Shown here: piece by piece, positions 7,511 to 16,180 of the stretch
Layout of the letters: the number at the start of each line of letters is the position of its first letter
Position numbering within the stretch: the stretch's first letter is position 1
Assembly: GCA_904420125.1 (NCBI GenBank)
Contig: CAJFUK010000025.1
Span: forward strand, 1-36,122
From: Candidatus Falkowella caecavicola
GTDB taxonomy: Bacteria > Bacillota > Clostridia > Oscillospirales > Ruminococcaceae
Length of the DNA: 36,122 bases
Reading direction: 5' to 3'
Program-made: the position numbers and the translations under genes
Notes under the pieces: generated by a model
Told to the model about the DNA's origin: nothing
The model's database searches: none
The model's input: the letters and a program-made list of their open reading frames with translations, nothing else

Positions 7511-8530
7511 TTATATCGAACAGGCATCGATCTTTTTTCGCCGAACACAAAGCATGGTAAAAAGCCCTAACAGAATCGGCGCATAAAATGTAATCAGCCG
7601 CCAGAGAAGGACGGACACTTCCAGGAAAGATTGCGGAAAAAACATATTAAAAATAGCCAGAGAGCTGATCTCTGCCCCACCGACCGCACCGGGTGACGGG
7701 ACAAAAGAAGAGATCATCTGAACACAAGCCTGCGCAGAAATAATTTCAAACACGGAAGCTCCTGCCTGTCCCAAAGCTCGATAGATACAGTAGGGGATCA
7801 GATAAAAAGCGGTCAATTGCAGGATGGTTGACACGATCGTATGGCCGACAGCGCCTTTATATTTCTGCATTTCCTGGATACCAGCATGGAATTTGGTTAC
7901 TTCCGCCTGGATATATTTCCGCTTTTCTTCCGGATGCTTGAGCAGACGGAGTTTCGCCAGCAAGTTGATGGTACGGTTCGCAATCCACTGGGTGAAGCGG
8001 CTCAAAAAACACAGGCAGAACAGCCCGATGACAACGGCCAGATTGACCAGAAAACCGATTAAGACCAGATAAATAAAATTGTCTATTTTTTGCGCAAAGG
8101 ACGAAAAATAAACGATCAGCGTCACGACCGAATATAGCGTTAACACAGACTGATAAACAATAAATTTAATTAGAAGGGAAATGGTCGCTGTGCTCAGCGG
8201 CATCCCGCTTCGCACCATGGAATACGCCTGCATGGGTTGTCCGCCGCTGGAAAAGGGGGTAACGCAATTAAAGAACTGTCCGATCATGGAAGTGCGGAGA
8301 GAAGAAGAAAATTTTTGCCCCGGGCATAACTTTTTGGCAATGGCGTGCAGCGCATCTGCTTCCAGCCCCCAATAGATCACCATACACAAAACGGCGCCCA
8401 GCATCCAGCTGACTTTTAACTGTCCAATGATCGACAGGACAGTGTCGATTCCTACACTGACAGACATCCAGATCAGAAAAATCGCGATGGCCAGTACAAT
8501 CAGGACCAGGTTCCACTTCTTGAGCTTCAT
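7511..8530 (-). CDS. LPG-synthase-TM family (YbhN/UPF0104-like) membrane protein
   Basis: A polytopic membrane protein of 339 aa with about eight hydrophobic segments. It has the hallmark motifs of the lysylphosphatidylglycerol-synthase transmembrane family (PF03706), FFNCVTPFSSGGQP at residues 86-99 and SFVPSPGAVGGAE at 275-287. It lacks the soluble aminoacyl-transferase domain of MprF, so it is the stand-alone flippase-like type and its substrate is unknown. The start ATG overlaps the stop of the upstream glycosyltransferase in an ATGA junction, indicating translational coupling. In other Firmicutes this protein type accompanies glycolipid glycosyltransferases (the CpoA/LafA neighbourhood), which suggests a role in membrane glycolipid export or in lipoteichoic-acid anchor formation. 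Confidence 0.82.
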   Translation of the reverse strand: MKLKKWNLVLIVLAIAIFLIWMSVSVGIDTVLSIIGQLKVSWMLGAVLCMVIYWGLEADALHAIAKKLCPGQKFSSSLRTSMIGQFFNCVTPFSSGGQPMQAYSMVRSGMPLSTATISLLIKFIVYQSVLTLYSVVTLIVYFSSFAQKIDNFIYLVLIGFLVNLAVVIGLFCLCFLSRFTQWIANRTINLLAKLRLLKHPEEKRKYIQAEVTKFHAGIQEMQKYKGAVGHTIVSTILQLTAFYLIPYCIYRALGQAGASVFEIISAQACVQMISSFVPSPGAVGGAEISSLAIFNMFFPQSFLEVSVLLWRLITFYAPILLGLFTMLCVRRKKIDACSI

Positions 8531-9606
8531 GCATTTGTTCCTTTCGTTAAACGATGCTGCTTATGCCGGGCACGGTTTTCCTGCACGTCCGAAGCGACTC
8601 TGGAGTAAAACTGATCCCACATTTCCAACACATGCTCTTTGCTGTAAAACGCATTGCCTTTCTGCGCCATCTGACAGGCCTGCTGATAAAAAGCAGGGTC
8701 TTCTTGCAGCCGCCGCAGCTGTTTTTCAAAATCGTCCAGGTCGTTCCCCTTCAGATAAAAATCAAACAGGATATTTTTATAAATATCAATGTCCCGCAGC
8801 AGAATCGGTTTGCCGCAGCACATAGCTTCCAAAATCGTCATGGGGAACAGCTCGTCATATGAGGGAAGGAACATCACATCCCCGATATTATAAAAATCAT
8901 TCATCTGCTCCCGCTCCAAAATTCCGGTAAAATGCAGATTTGCAGGCGGATTCTCCAATTTTTCTTTAATTTCTTTATATCCTTCCGTAATGTTTCCAAA
9001 CGAGAAACCGCCGGCCCATATAAATTGAAAGGAAGGCATCCGTTCAGCCAGACGGATAAAGTCAAAGATACCTTTGCGCGTCTGCAACTGACCGGCGCAG
9101 CAGACGGTGAACCGATCCGGTTCCAGTCCAAATTGCTGCCGAAGTGCAGAAATCTGATCCTGGGGCAGGGGGTGAAACCGTTCGCTGCTGACATAATTCG
9201 GAATATATGTGACCTTTTGCGGATCAATTCCATAAGCAGCCAAATGGCTGATAAAATCCGGATTCACCGTGACCAGATAGTCCATGCTTTTATAAAAACG
9301 AAGCAGATACCAATAAAAAGCTTTCTGAAAGGGTTTCCACAAATGTAAGCTTCCATCCACCGTTTCCGGAAGAAAATGTACGTATCCGACCCGCGCTCCA
9401 CGCAGCCCCGCCAACGGGAAAGTCAGAATATATTGTGGATTAATTGTATGATAATGTGTAATATCCGCCATCGCCAGCTTGTTTTCTGAAACATCAAATT
9501 TTTCATCCAACTGACGGGCCAGCGCTACCTGCTCATCATATGCAGAGGAGACGCCTTGTCCCTTGACTTTATGCGCGCCGGAAAGCATATTAATTGTATA
9601 TCGCAT
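8527..9606 (-). CDS. GT4-family glycosyltransferase, glycolipid (CpoA/diglucosyldiacylglycerol synthase-like)
   Basis: A 359-aa GT-B fold enzyme. The N-terminus INMLSGAHKVKGQGVSSAYD is the pattern of glycosyltransferases that extend glycosyl-diacylglycerol, such as pneumococcal CpoA. The donor side shows CCAGQLQTRKG (169-179) and the retaining E-x7-E motif (E252-LFPMTIL-E260) followed by AMCCGKP. It has no membrane-spanning segment and probably acts at the inner face of the membrane. The start ATG 9604-9606 has a strong AAGGAGG (9614-9620 on the complement). It is the first gene of a two-gene operon with the membrane protein at 7511-8530. Acceptor and sugar are inferred from the family and not proven. 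Confidence 0.8.
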   Translation of the reverse strand: MRYTINMLSGAHKVKGQGVSSAYDEQVALARQLDEKFDVSENKLAMADITHYHTINPQYILTFPLAGLRGARVGYVHFLPETVDGSLHLWKPFQKAFYWYLLRFYKSMDYLVTVNPDFISHLAAYGIDPQKVTYIPNYVSSERFHPLPQDQISALRQQFGLEPDRFTVCCAGQLQTRKGIFDFIRLAERMPSFQFIWAGGFSFGNITEGYKEIKEKLENPPANLHFTGILEREQMNDFYNIGDVMFLPSYDELFPMTILEAMCCGKPILLRDIDIYKNILFDFYLKGNDLDDFEKQLRRLQEDPAFYQQACQMAQKGNAFYSKEHVLEMWDQFYSRVASDVQENRARHKQHRLTKGTNA

Positions 9607-9676
9607 TTGACATCCTCCTTTATCTGCAAAATAGTATCCAAATGTGAAGATTATGTGACGCTTTTCTCATACTTTA

Positions 9677-9704
9677 ATTATATCTTGGTTCCTGACAAAG
9701 TCAA
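9677..9704 (-). promoter_or_regulatory. Sigma-A promoter of the glycosyltransferase operon
   Basis: On the minus strand TTGACT (9704-9699) and TATAAT (9682-9677) are separated by 16 nt. The start codon is about 65 nt downstream. Confidence 0.7.
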
Positions 9705-10003
9705 GAACAGCAAGCGTTTTGTTAATATTTTGAAAGTAATTCTGGCGGAATCCAACAAAAAAGCGACGGGGATTGACCAAATGATTTAAGAACAGTCTGG
9801 ATTCGATGAATTGTCTGTATTTTATCAGCTGATTCTTACAAACCTCTTACAAACAAATGAAAAACATCTGAACTTTTTTAGATCAGGTGCCGCGGCAGGC
9901 GGGATGACTCCTGACACAGAATATGTTATAATATCTTCAGCGGCATTGATTCGGCGCTGTATGCCGGAAAAATGCAACCGATTCTGAAGAAAGAGGCATG
10001 GCT
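9705..10003 (+). promoter_or_regulatory. Divergent intergenic region with promoter for the BceRS-like genes
   Basis: TATAAT at 9927-9932 is preceded at 17 nt by a weak ATGACT (9904-9909), so the promoter may need help. Two direct copies of CTTACAAAC stand at 9835-9843 and 9846-9854, 11 bp apart (one helical turn). They contain TTACA, the half-site of BceR-type operators, so autoregulation is possible but not shown. Nothing else was found in this stretch. Confidence 0.45.
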
Positions 10004-10675
10004 ATGTATAAAATTTTGATCGTGGAAGATGACGCGGTGATTGCATCCGCGATTGCCAAACAGACGGCGGCCTGGGGATATACGCCATACTGTGTATCGG
10101 ATTTTCAAAACGTTTTGACAGAGTTTGGACAAGTCGATCCGCAGCTGGTGCTGTTGGACATCACGCTGCCGTTTTTTAACGAGTACCATTGGTGCAGAGA
10201 AATTCGGAAAATTTCCAAAGTGCCGGTGATTTTTATTTCTTCTGCGGCGGAAAATATGAATATTGTCATGGCTGTTCAGATGGGGGGAGACGATTTCATT
10301 GCCAAACCTTTTGACCTGGACGTGTTGACTGCAAAGGTGCAGGCGGTGCTGCGGCGCGCCTATGATTTCGGCGGAAAAGCGCAGATTATTGAGCATCGCG
10401 GTGCGCTGTTGAACAGGGAAGAGGCAGTATTGATGTATCAGGGACAGAAAATTGAACTGACCAAAAATGATTACCGGATTTTACTGACGCTGATGGAGAA
10501 TAAAGGGAAAACGGTCAGCCGGGATACCCTGATGACCAGATTGTGGCAGACGGATAACTATGTTGATGAAAACACCCTGACCGTCAATATAACCCGCCTT
10601 CGTAAAAAGCTGGAGGCCGCTGGGCTGGAGGATTTTATTATAACCCGTAAGGGGATCGGTTATATTGTGGAATGA
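10004..10675 (+). CDS. BceR/GraR-type response regulator (OmpR family)
   Basis: A cytoplasmic transcription factor of 223 aa. The receiver domain (residues 3-115) has the acidic pair E8-D9-D10, phospho-acceptor D52 (VLLD), S80 (FISS) and K101 (AKPFD). A winged-helix DNA-binding domain (about 130-220) ends in the usual VNITRLRKKLEA...TRKGIGYIVE. The start is ATG 10004, because GAAAGAGG lies 7 nt upstream; ATG 9998 is nearly on top of the SD. It is coupled to the next gene, a short intramembrane-sensing kinase, and followed by a BceAB-type transporter, the standard set for sensing and resisting cell-wall-active peptides. Confidence 0.88.
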   Translation: MYKILIVEDDAVIASAIAKQTAAWGYTPYCVSDFQNVLTEFGQVDPQLVLLDITLPFFNEYHWCREIRKISKVPVIFISSAAENMNIVMAVQMGGDDFIAKPFDLDVLTAKVQAVLRRAYDFGGKAQIIEHRGALLNREEAVLMYQGQKIELTKNDYRILLTLMENKGKTVSRDTLMTRLWQTDNYVDENTLTVNITRLRKKLEAAGLEDFIITRKGIGYIVE

Positions 10676-10686
10676 GGGCATCGTAT

Positions 10687-11685
10687 ATGGAGTTTTTTAA
10701 GATTTTCGGGGGATTCCTCCGGCAGCACCGGGCGGGGATCTTGTTATTTTGTTTATACGGAGGCATCTTTTATAGTGTATTCTCGCTATATGCACTGGAA
10801 GCGGAAGCTGTTTTTTACGCGGTGCTACTCTGTATAGCAGTAGGGAGCGTATGGGGAGTCGTCCGTTTTCTGCGCTATGTGCGCCGGCATCGGCAGCTCC
10901 AGGGGATGAAAGAGAAAATCCAGTACGGGCTGGAGGGGATGCCGGCGGCTGAAACATTGGAGCAAAGGGATTATACCGATCTGCTGGAAGTGGTGTACCA
11001 GGAAAAAACACGTCTGGTTTCTGCGATGGACCGCGAAAAAACAGATTTATCCGATTATTATACCTTATGGGCGCATCAGATCAAGACCCCGATTGCGGCG
11101 ATGCATCTGCTCCTCCAGGCGGAGGATACAGAGGGAAATAAGGATCTTTCCGCAGAGCTTTTTAAGATTGAACAGTATGTCGAAATGGCGCTTTCTTATT
11201 TGCGCCTGGGCAGTGATACCACAGATTTTGTCATTCGCCGGCATGATTTGGAGCCGATCGTACGGCAGGCAGTCCATAAGTACGCTCCTTTATTTGTTCG
11301 GAAACGGATCGCATTGGAGATTTCCCCCCTGCCCATACAGGTGTTGACTGATGAAAAATGGCTTTGTTTTGTTATTGAACAGATTTTATCCAATGCGCTC
11401 AAGTATACGGCTGCCGGAAAAATCTCTATTTATATGGCGGACGCGGATCGGCTGGTCATCTCAGACACTGGGATCGGCATTGCACCGGAAGATCTGCCCA
11501 GAGTCTGCGAGAAAGGGTTTACCGGGTATAATGGACGAACCGACAAAAAAGCGACAGGGCTTGGATTATATCTCTGTAAAAAGATTTTGCAGCGCCTGTC
11601 CCATACCATCACCCTCGAATCCGAAATCGGAAAAGGAACCAAAGTGATCCTGAATCTGTCCAGTGTCCACCTTACGGCGGAATAA
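10687..11685 (+). CDS. BceS/GraS-type intramembrane-sensing histidine kinase
   Basis: A 332-aa sensor kinase with two closely spaced membrane helices (about 17-37 and 41-60) and almost no extracellular loop, so it cannot bind a ligand outside by itself. In this family the partner BceAB transporter does the sensing. Catalytic motifs are the H-box WAHQIKTPIAAM with His130, N-box EQILSNALKYT (N236), G1 SDTGIGIAPEDL (259-270) and G2 ATGLGLYLCKK. ATG 10687 is preferred (GAGGG 8 nt upstream); ATG 10672 overlaps the regulator stop as ATGA and would add five residues. It phosphorylates the regulator encoded just upstream. Confidence 0.88.
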   Translation: MEFFKIFGGFLRQHRAGILLFCLYGGIFYSVFSLYALEAEAVFYAVLLCIAVGSVWGVVRFLRYVRRHRQLQGMKEKIQYGLEGMPAAETLEQRDYTDLLEVVYQEKTRLVSAMDREKTDLSDYYTLWAHQIKTPIAAMHLLLQAEDTEGNKDLSAELFKIEQYVEMALSYLRLGSDTTDFVIRRHDLEPIVRQAVHKYAPLFVRKRIALEISPLPIQVLTDEKWLCFVIEQILSNALKYTAAGKISIYMADADRLVISDTGIGIAPEDLPRVCEKGFTGYNGRTDKKATGLGLYLCKKILQRLSHTITLESEIGKGTKVILNLSSVHLTAE

Positions 11686-11689
11686 AAGC

Positions 11690-11764
11690 CTTACAGAAAT
11701 GTAAGAAAAAACGGGGAAAATGTAAGCCAAAAAAATGGCAGGCATTTCTCCGTTTTGCTATACT
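11690..11764 (+). promoter_or_regulatory. BceR-type operator and weak promoter of the bceAB-like genes
   Basis: CTTACAGAAATGTAAG at 11690-11705 is a perfect inverted repeat of the form TTACA-N4-TGTAA, the published type of BceR-binding box. A second half-site TGTAA starts at 11721, exactly 21 bp (two turns) after the first TGTAA. A TATACT -10 follows at 11759-11764, with no recognisable -35 at 17 nt, as expected for an activator-dependent promoter. Confidence 0.7.
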
Positions 11765-11796
11765 GGGAACGGAAATCAGATAAGGAGGCCAATCAT

Positions 11797-12564
11797 ATGG
11801 CGGTTTTAGAGGTCAGTAATTTAAAAAAAGTCTATACAACCCGATTGGGAGGAAAACCGGTTCAGGCGCTGTCCAATGTGTCGTTTTCAGTCGAGGCCGG
11901 AGAATATGTAGCGATTATGGGGGAATCCGGTTCCGGAAAAACCACACTGCTGAATATCCTGGCAGCGCTCGACAGGCCAACCAGCGGGGAGGTGCTCTTA
12001 AACGGTAAAAGTCTCAGTTCGATCCGGGATCAGGAGCTATCCTCTTTCCGGAGGGAAAATTTAGGGTTTGTCTTTCAGGATTTTAATCTTCTGGACACCT
12101 TTTCAGTCCGTGATAATATTTTCCTTCCTATGGTGCTTTCCGGAAAAAGATATCAGGAGATGGAAAACCGGCTGCACCCACTCGTGGAATATCTGGGCAT
12201 CAGCGAGCTGTTGGATCAATATCCTTATGAGCTGTCCGGCGGACAGAAACAGCGGACAGCGGTTGCCCGTGCGCTGATTACAGAGCCTCAGATCCTTTTA
12301 GCGGATGAACCGACCGGCGCACTGGATTCCCATGCGGCCGACGATCTGCTGCATTTATTCGGACAGATTAATCAGGGCGGGCAGACTGTTTTAATGGTGA
12401 CACACAGCACCAAAGCGGCCAGCAGCGCCAAGCGTGTTCTGTTTATCAAAGACGGGGAAGTGTTCCATCAGCTGTATCGCGGCGGCCGGACGCCGGAAGA
12501 ACTCTATCAGGAGATTGCCGATACGCTGACTGTGATTGCGACGGGCGGTGTACGCCATGAGTAA
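11797..12564 (+). CDS. BceA-type ABC transporter ATP-binding protein
   Basis: A 255-aa ATPase of the MacB/LolD-BceA class. It has Walker A GESGSGKTT (42-50), Q-loop FQDFNLLD, signature LSGGQKQR, Walker B LLADEPTGALD and an H-loop at VTHS. The start is ATG 11797, with AAGGAGG (11782-11788) 8 nt upstream. Its stop overlaps the start of the permease gene by 8 nt, so the two are translationally coupled. Together they form a Peptide-7-exporter type complex that frees the lipid II cycle from antimicrobial peptides and also passes flux information to the kinase. The operator just upstream links it to the regulator at 10004. Confidence 0.9.
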   Translation: MAVLEVSNLKKVYTTRLGGKPVQALSNVSFSVEAGEYVAIMGESGSGKTTLLNILAALDRPTSGEVLLNGKSLSSIRDQELSSFRRENLGFVFQDFNLLDTFSVRDNIFLPMVLSGKRYQEMENRLHPLVEYLGISELLDQYPYELSGGQKQRTAVARALITEPQILLADEPTGALDSHAADDLLHLFGQINQGGQTVLMVTHSTKAASSAKRVLFIKDGEVFHQLYRGGRTPEELYQEIADTLTVIATGGVRHE

Positions 12565-14542
12565 GTTTTTTTATCCGAAACTGGCGGCAGATAATCTCAG
12601 GAAAAACAGCCAGACCTATACGCCATATATTCTGACCTGTATTCTCACGATCGCCATGTTTTACATGATCGTGTCTTTGGCCGGCAATCCGGGCGTCGGT
12701 CAGGTCATTTATGGTAATGTTGTGCAGGAAATTCTAATGCTCGGCAGTTGGGTGACCGGTATTTTCGCTGTTATTTTTTTATTCTATACCAACAGTTTCC
12801 TTCTGAAACGGCGTAAAAAAGAGTTCGGTTTATATGCAGTTCTGGGCATGGAAAAAAAGCATCTGGCAAAGATGATTTTGTGGGAAACAGTCTATATAGC
12901 CGGGATCAGCCTGTCGGTCGGAATCCTGACAGGAATTTTGCTGGATAAACTGATGTTTGTGCTGCTCTTACGGCTGTTTGACGCGGCAATCCCGCTGGGA
13001 TTTCATATTTCCGGCACGGCGATCGGACAGGCCTGTGTTCTGTTTTTATGCATTGATCTGCTGATTGTTCTAAACAGTTTCCGACAGGTGTATTTTACCA
13101 ATCCTGCCGAACTGTTAAAGGGTGGTCAGGTGGGAGAAAAAGAGCCCAAGACCAGATGGCTGATGGCGATCATGGGCGTATTATCTCTATCCGCCGGATA
13201 TGTCATCGCGCTATATACCCAGAATCCTCTGTTGGCTGTTTCCATGTTCTTTGTTGCCGTCATCCTGGTGATTATCGGAACCTACTGCCTGTTTATAGCC
13301 GGCAGTGTTGCCTTGCTCAAACTTTTGCGGAAAAATAAAAAATATTATTACAAAACCCAGCATTTTATTTCGGTTTCCGGCATGCTCTACCGGATGAAGC
13401 AAAATGCCGTGGGGCTGGCGAATATCTGCATTCTCTCTACGATGGTTCTGGTAATGATCTCTTCTACGCTTTCTCTCTATCTGGGGCTGGAGGATAGTTT
13501 ACAAAAGCGGTTTCCCAGAGAAATTCTGGTTTCAGCCTACGGCGGCACAGAAGAGGGAGCGGCGGATACGACAGACGTCCGCGATCTGGTATCCGACGTT
13601 ACATCCGCATACGGCTTACATCCGGAAAACGCTTTCTTTCAGCGTACTTTATGCTGTACCACAATCCGTCAGGGGGATTCTTTCCGCACTGAGGGGGTGG
13701 ACGAGATGCACCAGGATACAGCGATTCTGATTTTTATACCGCTGGAAGATTACAACGCCATGGCGCCGGAACCGGAGCAACTGGAACAAGGTGAAATTCT
13801 GCTCTATGCGCCGAGTCAGCCCTTTTCTTCTTCCACATTACAGGTGTTTGGCGATCGCTGGACCGTCCGGAGACATCTGGAGAGTTTTATCACACACGCC
13901 GTTTCTGAGGCGTATCTGGCTGACACATATTTTATTGTCGTTCCGGACTTTGCCGCGCTTGAACAGCTAGAACTGAAAAATCAGGAAGCCTATGAGAACT
14001 ATGCGTCTGAAATCCGGTATACCTATGGGTTTGACCTGGATACGGATCCGGACACGCAGGAGAAAATCTGCGACGACCTGCTGGAAATTCGGAAAACATC
14101 CATGCCGACGCTGCATCTGGACACCCGGACATGGGCGGAAGCAAACGAACGTTCCCTGTTCGGCGGACTGTTCTTTCTGGGCGTCTTTTTAGGCGGGCTG
14201 TTCCTGCTGGCAACGATTCTGTTAATCTATTATAAGCAGATTTCCGAGGGATACGATGACCGGCAACGCTTTGAGATCATGCAGAAAGTCGGCCTTGGAA
14301 AAGGGGAGATCCGTAAATCCATCCATGCGCAGGTTTTAACGGTATTTTTCCTGCCGCTGATTACGGCGGGGATTCATATGGCGTTTGCGTTCCCCTTTAT
14401 CGCCCGTATGCTGGCCCTGTTTGATATGACCAATATTCTGCTGTTCGGAATTTGTACACTGGGGAGTTTTCTGGTGTTTGCCGGGTTATATGCAGCGGTT
14501 TACTTGATTACAGCTCGATCTTATTATAAAATTGTCAGTTAG
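12557..14542 (+). CDS. BceB-type ABC transporter permease (FtsX domains, large extracellular loop)
   Basis: A 661-aa membrane protein with the BceB topology. One N-terminal helix precedes a first FtsX unit (segments near 50-75, 105-130 and 145-175). More helices follow near 205-255 and 290-310, then a large extracellular domain (about 310-530), and three C-terminal helices (about 545-570, 595-620 and 630-655). The N-terminus KFFYPKLAADNLRKNSQTYTPYIL is typical of this family. The start ATG 12557 lies inside the end of bceA; the upstream GTG 12536 is less likely. Which peptide (bacitracin, nisin-like, mersacidin-like) is recognised cannot be read from the sequence. Confidence 0.88.
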   Translation: MSKFFYPKLAADNLRKNSQTYTPYILTCILTIAMFYMIVSLAGNPGVGQVIYGNVVQEILMLGSWVTGIFAVIFLFYTNSFLLKRRKKEFGLYAVLGMEKKHLAKMILWETVYIAGISLSVGILTGILLDKLMFVLLLRLFDAAIPLGFHISGTAIGQACVLFLCIDLLIVLNSFRQVYFTNPAELLKGGQVGEKEPKTRWLMAIMGVLSLSAGYVIALYTQNPLLAVSMFFVAVILVIIGTYCLFIAGSVALLKLLRKNKKYYYKTQHFISVSGMLYRMKQNAVGLANICILSTMVLVMISSTLSLYLGLEDSLQKRFPREILVSAYGGTEEGAADTTDVRDLVSDVTSAYGLHPENAFFQRTLCCTTIRQGDSFRTEGVDEMHQDTAILIFIPLEDYNAMAPEPEQLEQGEILLYAPSQPFSSSTLQVFGDRWTVRRHLESFITHAVSEAYLADTYFIVVPDFAALEQLELKNQEAYENYASEIRYTYGFDLDTDPDTQEKICDDLLEIRKTSMPTLHLDTRTWAEANERSLFGGLFFLGVFLGGLFLLATILLIYYKQISEGYDDRQRFEIMQKVGLGKGEIRKSIHAQVLTVFFLPLITAGIHMAFAFPFIARMLALFDMTNILLFGICTLGSFLVFAGLYAAVYLITARSYYKIVS

Positions 14543-14594
14543 GCGATTAAACCTGTTTTTGCAAAAAGCGGGTTGAGTCGGACCATTACCGGCG

Positions 14595-14637
14595 TAAAGA
14601 CAAAAAAACCTGGGGGATCCCAGGTTTTTTGTCTTTA
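14595..14637. terminator. Bidirectional terminator between bceB-like gene and spoIVA
   Basis: TAAAGACAAAAAAACCTGGG (14595-14614) pairs with 14619-14637 around the loop GGAT, with one bulged A. The A/T part of the stem gives a T run in both directions, suiting the convergent genes on either side. Confidence 0.88.
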
Positions 14638-14665
14638 TGAAAATAGGAGGAGCTTTGTGCTGCAT

Positions 14666-16144
14666 CTACAGAATGATACAGATCAGCCCGTTGCAGCCTT
14701 CATTGATAATCCTTTCAATGGTTTCCTGCATTTTTAAGCGTGCATCTGCCGGCATTCGGTAGAGTTTGTTGTGAAGCCCCTCATTGACCAGCTCATGCAG
14801 AGACTTTCCAAAGATATTGGATTCCCAGATTTTCTGGGGGTTTTCTTCAAATTCCTGCAGCAGGTAATTCACCAGTTCTTCCGACTGTTTTTCGCTGCCG
14901 ACAATCGGGCTGACCTCTGTGGTGATATCTGCCCGCATCATATGGATGGAGGGAGCAGAGGCGCGTAGTCGAACGCCATATTTCCCGCCCTGCTTCATGA
15001 TCTCTGGTTCTTCCAGCGTCAGTTCATCCAATGTGGGCAGGACGATACCGTATCCGGTAGCGTTGACCTCTTCCAGAGCGCCGCAGATTTTTTCGTATTC
15101 CTTTTTAATCTGGGCCAGTTCGATCATACAGGGCATCAGTCCTGCTTCTCCATCAATCTCCAGACCGGTTGTTTCTCCAAGAACTTTGTAGAAGAGATCC
15201 GGCTGGATCTGGACACAGATTTTTGCGCTGCCGCATCCCAGGTCAATGCTGTCCACCCAGGTTTTGGTGACATACGTGCATGTGGTCATCTGTTCGGATA
15301 CGGATTTAACTTCCCAGATATGCTGGATACCGGAGGACGCTTCCTTGACCGCAGCAAACAGTGCGGACTTGAGCCAATGATCCTTCTGCAGGGCTACGAT
15401 CCAGCGCGGGATATCTACCTGAATCTCTTTTAAGGGGAATTCAAACAGTACCTGTGTCAGGATTTCGCGGATATCGGCTTCGTCGAGTTCCATACAGTTG
15501 ACAGGAAGAACGGCTACGCCGTATTTTTCACTCATATAGTCCGCTAACTCCCGTGCCGACTCCGATTGCGGCCGGGTACAGTTTAGCAGAACAATAAAGG
15601 GCTTGTTGATTTCTTTGAGTTCATGAATCACCCGTTCTTCTGCTTCTTCATATTCCTCACGAGGAATATCGCTGATGCTGCCGTCGGTTGTCACCACAAG
15701 GCCGATGGTCGAATGTTCCGTGATGACTTTCTGGGTGCCTACTTCAGCCGCCATATTAAAGGGGACTTCGTTTTCAAACCAGGGGGTCATCACCATTCTG
15801 GGCGCTTCATTTTCAAAATAGCCCAGAGAACTGGGGACAATATATCCGACACAATCGATCATCCGGACATTCATGGTCGCCGTTCCGTCCAGTTTGACCT
15901 GGACCGCTTCTTCCGGAATGAATTTGGGTTCCGTCGTCATAATGGTTTTTCCGGCCGCGGACTGGGGGAGTTCATCGGTGGCCCGTTCTTTCCGGAACTC
16001 GCTTTCTATGTTGGGGATCACCAGAGTTTCCATAAACTTTTTAATAAAAGTGGATTTTCCGGTGCGCACCGGTCCGACAACCCCGATATAAATATCGCCG
16101 TCGGTGCGCTTTGCAATATCATGATAAATGTTTTGACCGTCCAT
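14666..16144 (-). CDS. spoIVA: Stage IV sporulation protein A, SpoIVA (spore coat scaffold ATPase)
   Basis: A 492-aa protein made in the mother cell that hydrolyses ATP to polymerise on the forespore surface and build the basement layer of the coat. Visible are Walker A GPVRTGKST (24-32), the TTEPKFIPEEAV segment, MIDCVGY, LVVTTDGSISDIPRE and a C-terminus GCNGLICIIL, which is the conserved end that helps anchoring. Length equals the family norm. On the minus strand GGAGGAGG is about 10 nt before the ATG. The upstream neighbour, 36 nt away on the same strand, encodes a SipL-like partner, so the two are probably one operon active in sporulation. Confidence 0.97.
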   Translation of the reverse strand: MDGQNIYHDIAKRTDGDIYIGVVGPVRTGKSTFIKKFMETLVIPNIESEFRKERATDELPQSAAGKTIMTTEPKFIPEEAVQVKLDGTATMNVRMIDCVGYIVPSSLGYFENEAPRMVMTPWFENEVPFNMAAEVGTQKVITEHSTIGLVVTTDGSISDIPREEYEEAEERVIHELKEINKPFIVLLNCTRPQSESARELADYMSEKYGVAVLPVNCMELDEADIREILTQVLFEFPLKEIQVDIPRWIVALQKDHWLKSALFAAVKEASSGIQHIWEVKSVSEQMTTCTYVTKTWVDSIDLGCGSAKICVQIQPDLFYKVLGETTGLEIDGEAGLMPCMIELAQIKKEYEKICGALEEVNATGYGIVLPTLDELTLEEPEIMKQGGKYGVRLRASAPSIHMMRADITTEVSPIVGSEKQSEELVNYLLQEFEENPQKIWESNIFGKSLHELVNEGLHNKLYRMPADARLKMQETIERIINEGCNGLICIIL

Positions 16145-16180
16145 CTGTAAACAGCCTCCTCCTTTTGATCTGCAGTATAT

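Noticed and set aside
15623-16150. 175-codon plus-strand frame inside spoIVA
   Set aside because: Antisense to a gene with intact motifs; the composition is that of a shadow frame.
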